Source of the DNA: Xanthomonas massiliensis
GTDB lineage: Bacteria; Pseudomonadota; Gammaproteobacteria; Xanthomonadales; Xanthomonadaceae
Direction: 5' to 3'
Length of the DNA: 64,000 bases
Assembly (NCBI RefSeq): GCF_900018785.1
Contig: NZ_FCOY01000006.1
Span: forward strand, 372,001 to 436,000
Positions within the stretch are counted from its first letter, which is position 1. Each line of letters starts with the position of its first letter. The notes below the pieces were generated by a model. It saw nothing but the letters and a program-made list of their open reading frames with translations. It searched no databases and was not told the DNA's origin. The translations under genes and the position numbers were made by a program. Below, piece after piece: positions 40,289-51,091 of this stretch.

Positions 40289-40821
40289 TCGGCTCGCGTT
40301 CTTCCCGGGGCCTGCTCCTGGCGGGACTGGTGCTGGTGGCCGGCGGCTGCGCCCGCGGCATCACCAGCACGCCCGGCGATGCGCCGAACCTGAAGGCCTG
40401 GGTGGCCGAGGTGCGCGCGCGCCCGGCGCCGCCGCTGGAGCCGCTGCCGGTGATGCAGCAGTTCGAGACCTTCGAGTATTCCGCACAGGGCCTGCGCGAC
40501 CCGTTCAGCGATGCCTGGACCAATCCGGACGACGGCAGCGGCCTGCGCCCGGACCCGAACCGGCGCAAGGAACCCTTGGAAGCCTATCCGCTGGACAGCC
40601 TGAAGATGGTGGGTACGCTCGGCAAGGGCGCCGGCCTGACCGGGCTGGTGATGGCGCCGGACAAGGTGACCTACCGGGTGCGGCCGGGGATCTACATGGG
40701 GCAGAACGATGGCCGGGTGACGGCAGTCCGCGAGGACGGCATCGAGCTGGTGGAGCTGGTGTCCGATGGGGCGGGCGGCTGGCTGGAAAGGCCGGCTTCG
40801 CTGGCGCTGGATGAACAATGA
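40285..40821 (+). CDS. pilP: type IV pilus lipoprotein PilP
   Basis: 178 aa. The lipoprotein signal ends VAGGC, with Cys22 as the lipidation site. An unstructured region binding PilN/PilO follows, then the C-terminal beta domain (DSLKMVGTLGKGAGLTGLVM, then YRVRPGIYMGQNDGRVT) that contacts the N0 domain of PilQ. It overlaps pilO and pilQ by 4 bp. Confidence 0.95.
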   Translation: MIGSRSSRGLLLAGLVLVAGGCARGITSTPGDAPNLKAWVAEVRARPAPPLEPLPVMQQFETFEYSAQGLRDPFSDAWTNPDDGSGLRPDPNRRKEPLEAYPLDSLKMVGTLGKGAGLTGLVMAPDKVTYRVRPGIYMGQNDGRVTAVREDGIELVELVSDGAGGWLERPASLALDEQ

Positions 40822-42728
40822 TTGGATTGGGGGATAGCACGATGACTTGCAACGAAGCCCTGCGCCTGCCTCCCGCCCGGCGTCCGGCGATGGCCCGCGC
40901 CCGCGTGGCCGGACTGGTCCTGGCCATGGCCCTGGTGGCTCCGCTCTGGGCCCAGGCCCAGTCGCCGCTGCCCGCCGTGGTCAGCGGCCAGCCCGCCACC
41001 GCCTCGCGGGTGAGCGTGTCGAAGATCGACTTCAAGCGCGGCGACGACGGCGCCGGCCGCCTGGTCCTGCAGTTCGACGGCAGCGGCGCTGCCCCGGACC
41101 TGCGCAACCAGGGCCGCGACGTGGTGATCGACGTCGGCAACGCCTCGCTGCCGGCACAGTGGCAGAAGCCCATCGACGTGGCCGATTTCGCCACGCCGGT
41201 GCAGCGCATCGATGCCCGCCCGGAAGGCAAGGGCACGCAGCTGGTGCTGCGCACCAACACGGACTTCGAGTCGCTGGCCTACCAGAGCGGCAACGAGTAC
41301 GTGGTCGAGGTGTCGCCGCGCCGGGGCGTCGCCGCCACCGGGGCGGTCAGCGGCTCCAGCGTGCAGCAGGCGGCGGCCAAGGTGGCCGCGCGCGGCTACA
41401 CCGGCAAGCCGGTGACGTTCAACTTCCAGGACGTGCCGGTGCGCACGGTGCTGCAGCTGATCGCCGAGGAATCCAACCTCAACATCGTCGCCTCCGACAC
41501 CGTGCAGGGCAACGTCACGCTGCGCCTGATCAACGTGCCGTGGGACCAGGCGCTGGACATCGTGCTGCGCGCCAAGGGCCTGGACAAGCGCCGCGACGGC
41601 AGCGTCGTGTGGGTGGCCCCGCAGCCGGAGCTGGCCAAGTACGAGCAGGACAAGGAAGACGCGCGGATCGCCATCGAGAACCGCGAGGACACCATCACCG
41701 ACTACATCGGCGTCAACTACCACTCGGCCAACGCCATCTACAAGGCGCTGACCGAGGCCAAGGGGATCGGCGGCAGCGGCGGCAACGGTGGCGGCAGCGG
41801 CGGCCAGAACGACAACGGCTTCCTGTCCCCGCGCGGCCGCATCGTCGCCGACGAGCGCACCAACACGCTGATGATCAGCGACATCCCGAAGAAGGTCGCG
41901 CAGATGCGCGAGCTGATCTCGCACATCGACCGCCCGGTCGACCAGGTGCTGATCGAGGGCCGCATCGTCATCGCCACCGACACCTTCGCCCGCGACCTGG
42001 GCGCCAAGTTCGGCATCGGCGGCACCCACACCTACGGCGACAACGTGGCCACCGTCGGCAGCTCGGCGGTCGGCGGCGGCACCGCGGCGACGCGCGGCCT
42101 GAACGTGAGCCTGCCGGCCGGTACCTACACGACCGGGACCTCGGTCCCGAGCCTGGCCTACACGCTGCTCGGCAAGAACTTCAACCTGGACCTGGAACTG
42201 TCCGCGCTGCAGGAAGAGGGACGCGGCGAAGTGCTCTCCAACCCGCGCCTGGTGACCTCCAACCAGCGCGAGGCGCACATCAAGCAGGGCAAGGAAGTCG
42301 GCTACGTCACCATCACCGGTGGCACCGCCGGCACCGCCGCCACGCCGAACGTGCAGTTCAAGGAAGCCATGCTGGAGCTGGACGTCACCCCGACCATCAC
42401 CAACGACGACCGGGTGTTCCTGAACATGAAGGTCAACAAGGACGAGGTCGATTCGTACCTGGACCTGGGCGACTATGGCCAGGTGCCCGTCATCAACCGC
42501 CGCGAGATCAATACTGCGGTGCTGGTGGACGACGGCCAGACCGTGGTGATCGGCGGCGTGTACGAGTTCACCGACCGCGAGAGCATCTCCAAGGTGCCGT
42601 TCCTGGGCGACATCCCGTTCCTCGGCAACCTGTTCAAGAAGCGCGGCAAGAGCAAGGACAAGGCCGAGCTGCTGGTGTTCGTCACCCCCAAGATCATGCG
42701 CGTGGCGCAGCGGCCGGGCGGCAACTGA
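40818..42728 (+). CDS. pilQ: type IV pilus secretin PilQ
   Basis: 636 aa. The signal peptide ends near LWAQAQS (residue about 47), with a long n-region; starting at the second Met (40842) would be equally reasonable. An AMIN domain (SVSKIDFKRGDDGAGRLVLQ) follows. N0/N1 domains come next (FNFQDVPVRTVLQLIAEESN; NYHSANAIYKALTEA), then the secretin gate with EVLSNPRLVTSNQ and the signature VPFLGDIPFLGNLFKKR. A Gly/Asn-rich insert lies at about residues 315-335. It forms the outer-membrane pore for the pilus. Confidence 0.97.
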   Translation: MIGLGDSTMTCNEALRLPPARRPAMARARVAGLVLAMALVAPLWAQAQSPLPAVVSGQPATASRVSVSKIDFKRGDDGAGRLVLQFDGSGAAPDLRNQGRDVVIDVGNASLPAQWQKPIDVADFATPVQRIDARPEGKGTQLVLRTNTDFESLAYQSGNEYVVEVSPRRGVAATGAVSGSSVQQAAAKVAARGYTGKPVTFNFQDVPVRTVLQLIAEESNLNIVASDTVQGNVTLRLINVPWDQALDIVLRAKGLDKRRDGSVVWVAPQPELAKYEQDKEDARIAIENREDTITDYIGVNYHSANAIYKALTEAKGIGGSGGNGGGSGGQNDNGFLSPRGRIVADERTNTLMISDIPKKVAQMRELISHIDRPVDQVLIEGRIVIATDTFARDLGAKFGIGGTHTYGDNVATVGSSAVGGGTAATRGLNVSLPAGTYTTGTSVPSLAYTLLGKNFNLDLELSALQEEGRGEVLSNPRLVTSNQREAHIKQGKEVGYVTITGGTAGTAATPNVQFKEAMLELDVTPTITNDDRVFLNMKVNKDEVDSYLDLGDYGQVPVINRREINTAVLVDDGQTVVIGGVYEFTDRESISKVPFLGDIPFLGNLFKKRGKSKDKAELLVFVTPKIMRVAQRPGGN

Positions 42729-42760
42729 GCCGCAACCGCGCATCGCGTGGACCTACGGAC

Positions 42761-42791
42761 GGGGCCGCCTTCGGGCGGCCCCGTTGCGTTG
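42761..42791 (+). terminator. rho-independent terminator after pilQ
   Basis: GGGGCCGCC (42761-42769) and GGCGGCCCC (42774-42782) form a 9-bp GC stem capped by the stable TTCG tetraloop; GTTGCGTTG follows. Confidence 0.85.
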
Positions 42792-42865
42792 ATGGCCGCC
42801 CGCTGCGCCTTGCCGCGTAACAGAGCGGGTTGAACCAACCGCCCCTTGCCGAGTCAAATGGCGCC

Positions 42866-43890
<1,025 letters not shown>

Positions 43891-43891
<1 letters not shown>

Positions 43892-44841
43892 TGGCGGAGC
43901 CGTCGATGCCCGCGCAGAACCCCATCGCACGCGCGCAAGGCGAGCCGGCCGCCGGCGACGGCGTGCGCCCGACCCTGGCCGAACTGCTTGCCCTGCGCAG
44001 CCTGGGCGGCAAGGCCGGGCAGGCCCGGCGCGGCCAGCATGGCCTGTCCGGGCCGGCGCCCTCGGCGCTGCGCGGGCGCGGCATGGAATACGCCGAGTCG
44101 CGCGAGTACGTCGCCGGCGACGACGTGCGCCACATCGACTGGCGCCTGACCGCGCGCAGCGGCCGTACCCACACCAAACTGTTCCAGGCCGAGCGCGAGC
44201 GCCTCAGCCTGATCGTGGCCGATACCTCGCCGGCGCTGTACTTCGGCACGCGCACGCGCTTCAAGTCGGTGCAGGCCGCGCGCGCGGCGGCGGTGGCGGC
44301 CTGGGTGGCGCTGGCCGAGGGCGATCGCATCGGCGCCTTGCGCAGCGGCGCGATGGAGCCGGCGGTCGCCCCGGCCTCGGGCATGCGCGGGGTAGTGCGG
44401 GTGCTGGAGGCGCTGGTGCGCTGGTACGGCGCGCCGGGGGCGCCGGCGCCGGACCTGGAGGCGACGCTGGCGCGGGCGCGGCGCCTGCTGCGGCCGGGCT
44501 CGCGCCTGCTGGTGCTGGCCGATCCCGCCGGCGCGGCGCGGGTGCCGGACGCCCAGTGGTCGGCACTGTCGGCGCACGCGCAGGTGCGGGTGGTGCTGCT
44601 GGTCGATCCCCTGGAACTGGAGCCGCCGCGGGCGAGCCTGCCATTCCTGGCCGGGGCCAATCGCCTGGTCCTGGACCTGAAGGCGCCGGCGGTGCGCGCG
44701 CGCTGGGAGGCTGCCTTCGTCGCCCCGCTGCAGCGGCTGCGCGATACCCTGCCGGCGCGCGGCGTGCAGGTCGGCGTGCTGTCCACGACGGACGCCGCCG
44801 ATGCCTGGCGCCTGCCGCGGGCCATGGGAGCATCGCGATGA
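43891..44841 (+). CDS. DUF58 domain protein
   Basis: 316 aa. The DUF58 signature GRGMEYAESREYVAGDDVRH is followed by IDWRLTARSGRTHTKLFQAE at residues 63-104. The rest resembles a degenerate vWA fold (RERLSLIVADTSPALYFGTR). DUF58 proteins always accompany MoxR and vWA genes and are thought to be part of the same membrane-stress complex. The ATG shares its first base with the moxR stop. Confidence 0.94.
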
Positions 44842-45293
44842 ATGCCTCCTCGCTGCCGTTGCGCGACGTGCACCTGCCGCCGGCGCCGTCCTGGTGGCCG
44901 CCGGCGCCGGGCTGGTGGGGGCTGGCGCTGCTGCTGGTGGCGGTGCTGGCCGCGGCCGCGGTGTGGTGGCGGCGCCGGCAGCGGCGCCTGGCGCAATGGC
45001 AGGCGTTGTTCGATGCCGCCTGGCAGGACGCCTCCACGCCGGTGGCGCGCCTGGCGGCCGCATCGGCCCTGCTGCGGCGCGCGGCGCGGCGGGTGGATCC
45101 GGCGGCCGACCGCCTGCAGGGCGAGGCCTGGCTGCGGTTCCTCGACGGACGCAAGGGCCACGCCTTCAGCGAGGGGCCCGGCAAGGTGCTGCTCGACGGC
45201 GGCTTCCGCGCGGACGTCGCCGCCGCCGAGGGCGAGGCCGCGCGCGTACCGGCGCGTGCGCGCTTCGTCCAGCTGATGGCGGGGCGCCGATGA
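44838..45293 (+). CDS. DUF4381 membrane protein
   Basis: 151 aa. A single membrane helix follows a WWPPAPGWW start (residues 19-27; GLALLLVAVLAAAAVWWRRR at 28-47). The cytoplasmic part carries ASALLRRAARRV and GEAWLRFLDGRKGHAFSEGP, the usual DUF4381 core. It is found only within moxR-bat operons. Overlap is 4 bp with both neighbours. Confidence 0.92.
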   Translation: MNASSLPLRDVHLPPAPSWWPPAPGWWGLALLLVAVLAAAAVWWRRRQRRLAQWQALFDAAWQDASTPVARLAAASALLRRAARRVDPAADRLQGEAWLRFLDGRKGHAFSEGPGKVLLDGGFRADVAAAEGEAARVPARARFVQLMAGRR

Positions 45294-46306
45294 ACGCGCT
45301 GCAGGCCTGGCTGGCGACGATCGACCTGCGGCAGGACTTCGCCTGGCCGTGGGCCTGGCTGGTGCTGCCGCTGCCGGTGCTGATGCGCTGGCTGCCGGCC
45401 TGGCGCAGCCGCGTGCCGGCGCTGCGCGTGCCCTATGCCGGGCGCATCCGCGCCATCGCCGAGGGCGGCGCGCTGCGCGGCGGTTTCGATCTTTCCGGAG
45501 TGCTGGCGTGGCTGGCCTGGGCGTGCCTGTGCGCGGCGCTGGCGCGGCCGCTGCAGTGGGGCGAGCCGGTGGCGCCGCCGCGGCAGGCGCGGCAGATGAT
45601 GCTGGCGGTGGACCTGTCCGGCAGCATGAGCGAGCCGGACATGCAGCTGGGCGGGCGCGTGGTCGACCGGCTCACTGCGGCCAAGGCGGTGCTGGCCGAC
45701 TTCCTCGATCGCCGCCAGGGCGATCGCGTCGGCCTGCTGGTGTTCGGCCAGGGCGCCTACGTGCTGGCGCCGCTGACCGCCGACCTGGAAAGCGTGCGCG
45801 AGCAGCTGCGCGACAGCGTGGTCGGCCTGGCCGGGCGCGAGACCGCGCTCGGCGATGCCATCGGCCTTGCAGTCAAGCGCCTGCGCGAGCAGGCCCAGGG
45901 CGAGCGCGTGCTGGTGGTGCTGACCGACGGCGTCAACACCGCCGGCGTGCTCGACCCGCTGCGCGCGGCGGAGCTGGCGCGCGACGAGCACGTGCGCGTC
46001 TACACGGTGGCCCTGGGCGGCGACGGCGGCGGCTTTTCCCTGTTCGGGATCCCGGTCAGCGGCGGGGGCGACGACCCGGTGGACGAGGACACCCTGCGCA
46101 AGATCGCCGAGACCACCGGCGGGCGCTTCTTCCGCGCGCGCGACACCGCCCAGCTTGCCGGGATCTATGCCGAGCTGGACCGGCTCGAGCCGGTGCGCAG
46201 CGAGGGACCGCAGGTGCGTCCGCGCATCGAGCGCTATGCGTGGCCGCTGGGCGCGGCCTTCGCACTGGGCTGGCTCGCGTTCCTGGTCCCGGGGAGGCGG
46301 CGGTGA
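45290..46306 (+). CDS. batA: von Willebrand factor A membrane protein, BatA type
   Basis: 338 aa. Membrane helices lie at about 20-35 and 70-87 and a C-terminal one at about 315-333, with a vWA domain between. The metal-ion-dependent adhesion site is canonical: DLSGS at residues 108-112 and the later VLTDGVNTAGV loop. BatA/BatB homologues in Bacteroides and Leptospira are linked to aerotolerance and envelope stress. The operon suggests regulation by the MoxR ATPase. Confidence 0.93.
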   Translation: MNALQAWLATIDLRQDFAWPWAWLVLPLPVLMRWLPAWRSRVPALRVPYAGRIRAIAEGGALRGGFDLSGVLAWLAWACLCAALARPLQWGEPVAPPRQARQMMLAVDLSGSMSEPDMQLGGRVVDRLTAAKAVLADFLDRRQGDRVGLLVFGQGAYVLAPLTADLESVREQLRDSVVGLAGRETALGDAIGLAVKRLREQAQGERVLVVLTDGVNTAGVLDPLRAAELARDEHVRVYTVALGGDGGGFSLFGIPVSGGGDDPVDEDTLRKIAETTGGRFFRARDTAQLAGIYAELDRLEPVRSEGPQVRPRIERYAWPLGAAFALGWLAFLVPGRRR

Positions 46307-48054
46307 ACGGCTTCCTGCACGCGCTGCATTTCCTGCGCCCGGAATGGCTGTGGGCGCTGGCCGCGCTGCTGCCGGGCGTGGCGTTGTGGCGCTGGCGCCA
46401 GCGCCGCGCCGACGTGTGGCGCGGCGCGGTCGATCCCGCGCTGGCGCCGCACGTGCTGGTCGGCGGCGGGCGCGCATCGCTGGCCGGGCTGCTGCTGGCG
46501 TGCCTGGCGCATGTGCTGGCGGTGCTGGCGCTGGCCGGACCGGCCTGGCGCCAGGAGGCCCAGCCGATGTGGCAGGTGCGCACGCCGCTGGTGATCGCGC
46601 TGGACCTCTCCTCGGCCACCCAGGCCGGCGACCTGCCGCCTTCCCGCCTGTTGCAGGCGCGTGCCAAGCTGGCCACGTTGCTGCGCGAGCGCGAAGGCGG
46701 CGAGGTGGCCCTGGTGGCGTGGGCCGAGGAGGCCTTCACCGTGGCGCCGCTGACCGACGATGCCGCGAACGTGGCGGTGTTCCTGGATGCGCTTTCGCCG
46801 GCGGTGATGCCGGTGGACGGCCAGCGCGCCGACCGCGCCATCGCCTGGTCGGCGCAGCTGATGCGCCAGGCCGGCTTCCCGCACGGGCGCATCCTGCTGG
46901 TCACCGACCATGCCGACGGGAACGCGCGCGCCGCCGCGCGCCAGGCCGCCGCGCAGGGCTATGCGACCTCGGTGCTGGGCCTGGGGACGCCGCAGGGCGC
47001 GGCCTATCGCGATGCCGCCGGCAGCCTGGCCGAGGCGCGCCTGGACGAGTCCTCGCTCGCCGCGCTTGCCCGCGACGGCCGGGGCCGCTACGCGCGCCTG
47101 CAGGCCGGCGATGGCGACCTGCATGCCCTGGGCGTGCTTTCGCCATCGGCTTCCGACGAGGGCGAGGGGCATGCGCGCAGCGGCAACGCCTGGCGCGACG
47201 AGGGCTACTGGCTGCTGCCGCCGCTGATGCTGCTCGGGTTGCTCGCCTTCCGGCGCCGCGCCGGGTTGGCGGCCATGGTGCTGGTGCTGGCGTTGCCGCT
47301 GGCGATGCCGGCGCCGGCCCACGCCGCCGAGCCGGGCGGCACCTGGTGGCGTCGGGCCGACCAGGTGCAGCAGCGGCGCCTGGCCAGCGGCGTGCAGGCC
47401 TACCGCAAGGGCGACTACGCCGCCGCGCAGGCGGATTTTTCCAGGGTGGACAGCGACCAGGGCTGGTACAACCTCGGCAATGCGCTGGCCCGCCAGGGGC
47501 ACTACGACCAGGCGCTGCACGCCTACGACCAGGCGCTGGCGCACCATCCGGGCATGGCCGATGCCATCGCCAACCGGGCCGCGGTCGAGGCCGCGCGCAA
47601 GCGCGAGCAGCAGCAACGCCAACAGAACCCGCAGGCCTCGCCAGGAAAGCAGGGCCAGAAACCACCGCCCTCCGGCGGCGGGCAGCCGCAGCCCACGCCC
47701 GGCGGCTCCGGTGCCGAAGGCGCCCATCCGCCCGGCCAGGACGGCAGGCGCGAAGCCGGCCAGCCCTCCGGCAAGGACGGCCAGCCCAAGCCGGCCGACG
47801 CACACGACCAGCGCCAGGCCGACGCCGAACAGCGCCAGCGCATGCAGCAGGCCCTGGCCGACGCGCAGGCGCGCAAGCAGGATGGCGGGCAGGGCGAGGG
47901 CCAGCAGCAGCACGCCGCGCCCGAGAGCGCCCAACAGCGCGAGCGCCGCCAGGCCAACGAGGCCTGGCTGCGGCGCATCCCCGATGATCCGGGCAGCCTG
48001 CTGCGCAACAAGTTCGAGCTCGAGTACCGGCGCCGCCAGCAGGAGGGGCCATGA
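46303..48054 (+). CDS. BatB-type vWA protein fused to TPR domain (BatB/BatC fusion)
   Basis: 583 aa from a GTG start overlapping batA by 4 bp. The vWA domain has membrane helices at 14-30 and 58-80. Its adhesion-site motif reads DLSSA (101-105), with Ala instead of the second Ser, so metal binding may be altered. Further membrane helices lie near 305-345. TPR repeats follow (GVQAYRKGDYAAAQADFSRV; WYNLGNALARQGHYDQALHA). A Gln/Pro/Gly-rich tail of about 150 residues ends the protein. BatB and BatC are separate genes in Bacteroides; the fusion is common in proteobacteria. Confidence 0.92.
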   Translation: MNGFLHALHFLRPEWLWALAALLPGVALWRWRQRRADVWRGAVDPALAPHVLVGGGRASLAGLLLACLAHVLAVLALAGPAWRQEAQPMWQVRTPLVIALDLSSATQAGDLPPSRLLQARAKLATLLREREGGEVALVAWAEEAFTVAPLTDDAANVAVFLDALSPAVMPVDGQRADRAIAWSAQLMRQAGFPHGRILLVTDHADGNARAAARQAAAQGYATSVLGLGTPQGAAYRDAAGSLAEARLDESSLAALARDGRGRYARLQAGDGDLHALGVLSPSASDEGEGHARSGNAWRDEGYWLLPPLMLLGLLAFRRRAGLAAMVLVLALPLAMPAPAHAAEPGGTWWRRADQVQQRRLASGVQAYRKGDYAAAQADFSRVDSDQGWYNLGNALARQGHYDQALHAYDQALAHHPGMADAIANRAAVEAARKREQQQRQQNPQASPGKQGQKPPPSGGGQPQPTPGGSGAEGAHPPGQDGRREAGQPSGKDGQPKPADAHDQRQADAEQRQRMQQALADAQARKQDGGQGEGQQQHAAPESAQQRERRQANEAWLRRIPDDPGSLLRNKFELEYRRRQQEGP

Positions 48055-49730
48055 AGCGCGGTCCCGCCCCGTGGGCCTGGCTCTTCCTGCTGGTGCTGGC
48101 CTGGCCGCTGGCCGCGCCGGCGGCGGTGCGCGCGTGGCTGGACCGCAGCGAAGTGGCGCTGGGCGGCACCGTCACCCTCAACGTCGAGACCGACCGCGCC
48201 GGCCCGGCGCCGGACTTCTCCGCGCTGGGCCGCGATTTCGATGTCGGCGCCACCCGCTCCAGCCGCCAGGTGAGCGTGGCCAACGGCACGGTCAACAGCA
48301 CCTCGCTGTACGGGGTGGAGCTGACGCCCAAGCGCAGCGGCGAGCTGACCGTGCCGGCAGTGGCGGTGGGCGGCGAATACACCGCGCCGCTGCTGCTCAA
48401 GGTCGGCGCCGCGCCGCCGGCCGGCAGCGCGACCGCCGGCGGGCGCGTGTTCGTGGAGACCGCGGTGGACGACGCCACGCCCTACGTGCAGCAGAGCGTG
48501 GGCGTGGTGGTGCGGCTGTACTACGCCACCTCGCTGGCGTCGGGGGAACTCGACCTGGATGCTCCGGCCGGGGCGTCGCTGCAGCGCGTGGGCGAGGACC
48601 GCAACGACGTGCGCGAAGTCAACGGCCGCCGCTACAACATGGTCGAGCGGCGTTTCCTGCTGATTCCCGAGCGCAGCGGCAGCCTGACCGTGCCGCCGGC
48701 CCGCTTCCAGGGACGCGTGGCCGGCGATCCGTTCGACGATTTCTTCGGCGGCGGGGCGGGGGACGGGCGCGTCGCCGCCGCCAGTGCGGCGCGCACGCTC
48801 GCGGTGAAGGCGCAGCCCGCGTCCGCGCCGGTGCCGTGGTTGCCGCTGCACGGGCTGCAGCTCGGCTACGACGGCGCCCGCCCGGACCGGATCGCGGCCG
48901 GGCAGGCATTCACCCTGACGGTGCGGGCGGTGGCCCGCGGCGCCGTGCACAGCCAATTCCCGGGGCTGCCGGTGCCAAAGGTGGCCGGGGCGCAGGTGTT
49001 CCCGGAACCGGAGCAATACGACGAGCGTTTCGATGCGGCCGTGCCGGTGCTGACGGTGACGCGACGTTACGCGGTGGTCCCGGATGCGCCGGGCACGCTG
49101 GCGATCCCGGCGATGGCGCTGGACTGGTGGGACGTGGACGCCGGCCAGGCCCGCCGGGCGACGTTGCCGGCGTTCGAACTGGCCGTCGGGCCCGGCAGCG
49201 CCGTTGCCGGCGCGGGGCCGGCGCCGGCCCCGCCTGCCGGGGCGACGGCACCGGCGCGGGACGTGCCCGCCCGCGCGCCGCCCGCCGCGGCATTCGGTCA
49301 CCGGTATCGCTGGATCGCCGCGGCGCTGGCGCTCCTGGCACTGGCGGCATGCGGGGCGGGATGGGCCTGGCGGCGCAGGGCGTCGCCGACCGCCGTCCCC
49401 GCCGCCGGCACCGCGTCGCCGGCACCGGCGGCGGGCGAGTTGCGCCGCGCGCTGGACATCGGTGCCCTGGACGAGATCGGCCATCTGCTGCGGCGGCTGG
49501 CCCCGGTGCCGGCCACCAGCGCGAAGGCGGTGCGCGCGCAGCTGGCCGATCCGGAGCAGCAGGCAGCGCTGGACCTGCTGGAACGTGCGCGCTGGCGCGG
49601 CGAGGACGTGGCCGCCGCGCGCGACCGCCTGCGCCGTGCCTTCGCCGGCGGACCGCGTTGGCGCACCCCGGCGACGAAGGCCGCCAGGCCGTCGCGCGAC
49701 GTGCTGCCGCCGCTGTATCCGCGCGACTGA
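48051..49730 (+). CDS. batD: BatD-like protein (DUF7939/oxygen-tolerance)
   Basis: 559 aa. The signal peptide ends near APAAVRA (residue about 28). Tandem Ig-like beta domains follow (RAWLDRSEVALGGTVTLNVE; RYNMVERRFLLIPERSGSLT). A membrane helix is at about 425-445 (RWIAAALALLALAACGAGWAW). A cytoplasmic helical tail carries ELRRALDIGALDEIGHLL. This is the last gene of the operon. In Bacteroides BatD is tied to oxygen tolerance; the role in this organism is inferred. It overlaps batB by 4 bp. Confidence 0.92.
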   Translation: MKRGPAPWAWLFLLVLAWPLAAPAAVRAWLDRSEVALGGTVTLNVETDRAGPAPDFSALGRDFDVGATRSSRQVSVANGTVNSTSLYGVELTPKRSGELTVPAVAVGGEYTAPLLLKVGAAPPAGSATAGGRVFVETAVDDATPYVQQSVGVVVRLYYATSLASGELDLDAPAGASLQRVGEDRNDVREVNGRRYNMVERRFLLIPERSGSLTVPPARFQGRVAGDPFDDFFGGGAGDGRVAAASAARTLAVKAQPASAPVPWLPLHGLQLGYDGARPDRIAAGQAFTLTVRAVARGAVHSQFPGLPVPKVAGAQVFPEPEQYDERFDAAVPVLTVTRRYAVVPDAPGTLAIPAMALDWWDVDAGQARRATLPAFELAVGPGSAVAGAGPAPAPPAGATAPARDVPARAPPAAAFGHRYRWIAAALALLALAACGAGWAWRRRASPTAVPAAGTASPAPAAGELRRALDIGALDEIGHLLRRLAPVPATSAKAVRAQLADPEQQAALDLLERARWRGEDVAAARDRLRRAFAGGPRWRTPATKAARPSRDVLPPLYPRD

Positions 49731-49775
49731 GGCGCCTGCCCGGTCGCGCCCGGAGCGGCGGGGCGATTTTGTTAA

Positions 49776-49802
49776 GCTCGGCTTCACGCCCCCAAGCCGA
49801 GC
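49776..49802 (+). promoter_or_regulatory. 9-bp hairpin just upstream of the symporter start
   Basis: GCTCGGCTT (49776-49784) pairs perfectly with AAGCCGAGC (49794-49802), with a nine-base loop, ending five bases before the ATG. It could terminate batD transcripts inefficiently or hinder ribosome access; no T-run follows and no SD is visible. Confidence 0.4.
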
Positions 49803-49807
49803 CGCAG

Positions 49808-51091
49808 ATGTCCGAGACCGTCGCGAAGAAGATCCCGCTGCACCTGAAGATGGCCATCGGCTTCGCCGCCGGGCTGCTGTTCGGGCTGGTCGTGCACGCC
49901 ACCGCTGGTGCGGACGCGCCCTGGGTGCAATGGCTCACCCGCACCCTCACCCAGCCGGCCGGCACGCTGTTCCTGCGGCTGATCTTCATGCTGGTGATCC
50001 CGCTGCTGTTCTCGGCGCTGGTGGTCGGCGTGGCCGAGATGGGCGACATCCGCGCGCTGGGCCGCATCGGCTGGCGCACGCTGGGCTATACGGTGCTGGT
50101 CTCGGGCATCGCGGTCGTGATCGGCCTGGTGCTGGTGAACTGGCTGCGCCCCGGCGCCGGCGTGGATCCGGCCGCCGCCCAGCAGATGCTCGCCGCCGGT
50201 GCCGAGCGCGCCCACGCGATCATCGGCGCCAACCAGGGCAACGGCACGCCCAGCGGCGTGTCCATGCTGCTGTCGATCGTGCCCGACAACGTGTTCGCGG
50301 CGGCCAGCAACAACGAGATCCTGGCGGTGATGTTCTTCGCGCTGATGGTGGGCATCGGCCTGGTGCTGACCAACACCGACAGCACCGGCACCTTCAAGCG
50401 CGCCGTCGAGGGCCTGTTCGAGATCTCGATGACGCTGATCGGGCTGGTGATCCGGCTGGCGCCCTACGCGGTGTTCTGCTTCATGTTCAACCTGGCCGCG
50501 CTGTTCGGCTGGGAGCTGCTGATCAAGCTCGGCGCCTACGTGGGCGTGGTGGTGCTGGCACTGGCCCTGCACATGTTCGTGGTCTATTCGCTGGCCGTGC
50601 GCTGGGCCGGCTGGTCGCCGCTGGACTGGTTCCGCAAGGTGCAGGAGGTGATGGTGATGGCCTTCTCCACCGCCTCCAGCAACGCCACCCTGCCGACCTC
50701 GCTGCGCGTGGCCGACGAGAACCTGCACCTGCCCAGCAAGGTCTCGCGCTTCGTGCTCACGGTCGGGGCGACCGCCAACCAGAACGGCACCGCGCTGTTC
50801 GAGGGCGTGACCGTGCTGTTCCTGGCGCAGTTCTTCGGCGTGGAACTGGATATCGGCCAGCAGTTCATGGTGATGTTCGTGTGCATCCTCGGCGGCATCG
50901 GCACCGCCGGCGTGCCGGCCGGCTCGCTGCCGGTGGTGGCGCTGATCTGCGCGATGGTCGGGGTGCCGGCCGAGGGCATCGGCATCATCCTCGGCGTGGA
51001 CCGCTTCCTGGACATGTGCCGCACCACGCTCAACGTCACCGGCGACCTGGTGCTGGCCACGCTGGTGTCCAAGGGCGAGGACGAGGGCTGA
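49808..51091 (+). CDS. dicarboxylate/amino acid:cation symporter (DAACS, GltP/DctA type)
   Basis: 427 aa with about eight membrane helices and two re-entrant loops. The serine-rich loop is STASSNATLPTSL, the NxxxG motif is in ATANQNGTALFEG, and the second hairpin is GTAGVPAGSLPVVAL. The cation and substrate site DRFLDMCRTTLNVTGD is complete. Substrates of the family are glutamate, aspartate or C4-dicarboxylates; the Arg in DMCRTTLN favours acidic amino acids or dicarboxylates. The start at 49808 excludes a frame that runs on from inside the batB/batD region. Confidence 0.95.
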   Translation: MSETVAKKIPLHLKMAIGFAAGLLFGLVVHATAGADAPWVQWLTRTLTQPAGTLFLRLIFMLVIPLLFSALVVGVAEMGDIRALGRIGWRTLGYTVLVSGIAVVIGLVLVNWLRPGAGVDPAAAQQMLAAGAERAHAIIGANQGNGTPSGVSMLLSIVPDNVFAAASNNEILAVMFFALMVGIGLVLTNTDSTGTFKRAVEGLFEISMTLIGLVIRLAPYAVFCFMFNLAALFGWELLIKLGAYVGVVVLALALHMFVVYSLAVRWAGWSPLDWFRKVQEVMVMAFSTASSNATLPTSLRVADENLHLPSKVSRFVLTVGATANQNGTALFEGVTVLFLAQFFGVELDIGQQFMVMFVCILGGIGTAGVPAGSLPVVALICAMVGVPAEGIGIILGVDRFLDMCRTTLNVTGDLVLATLVSKGEDEG

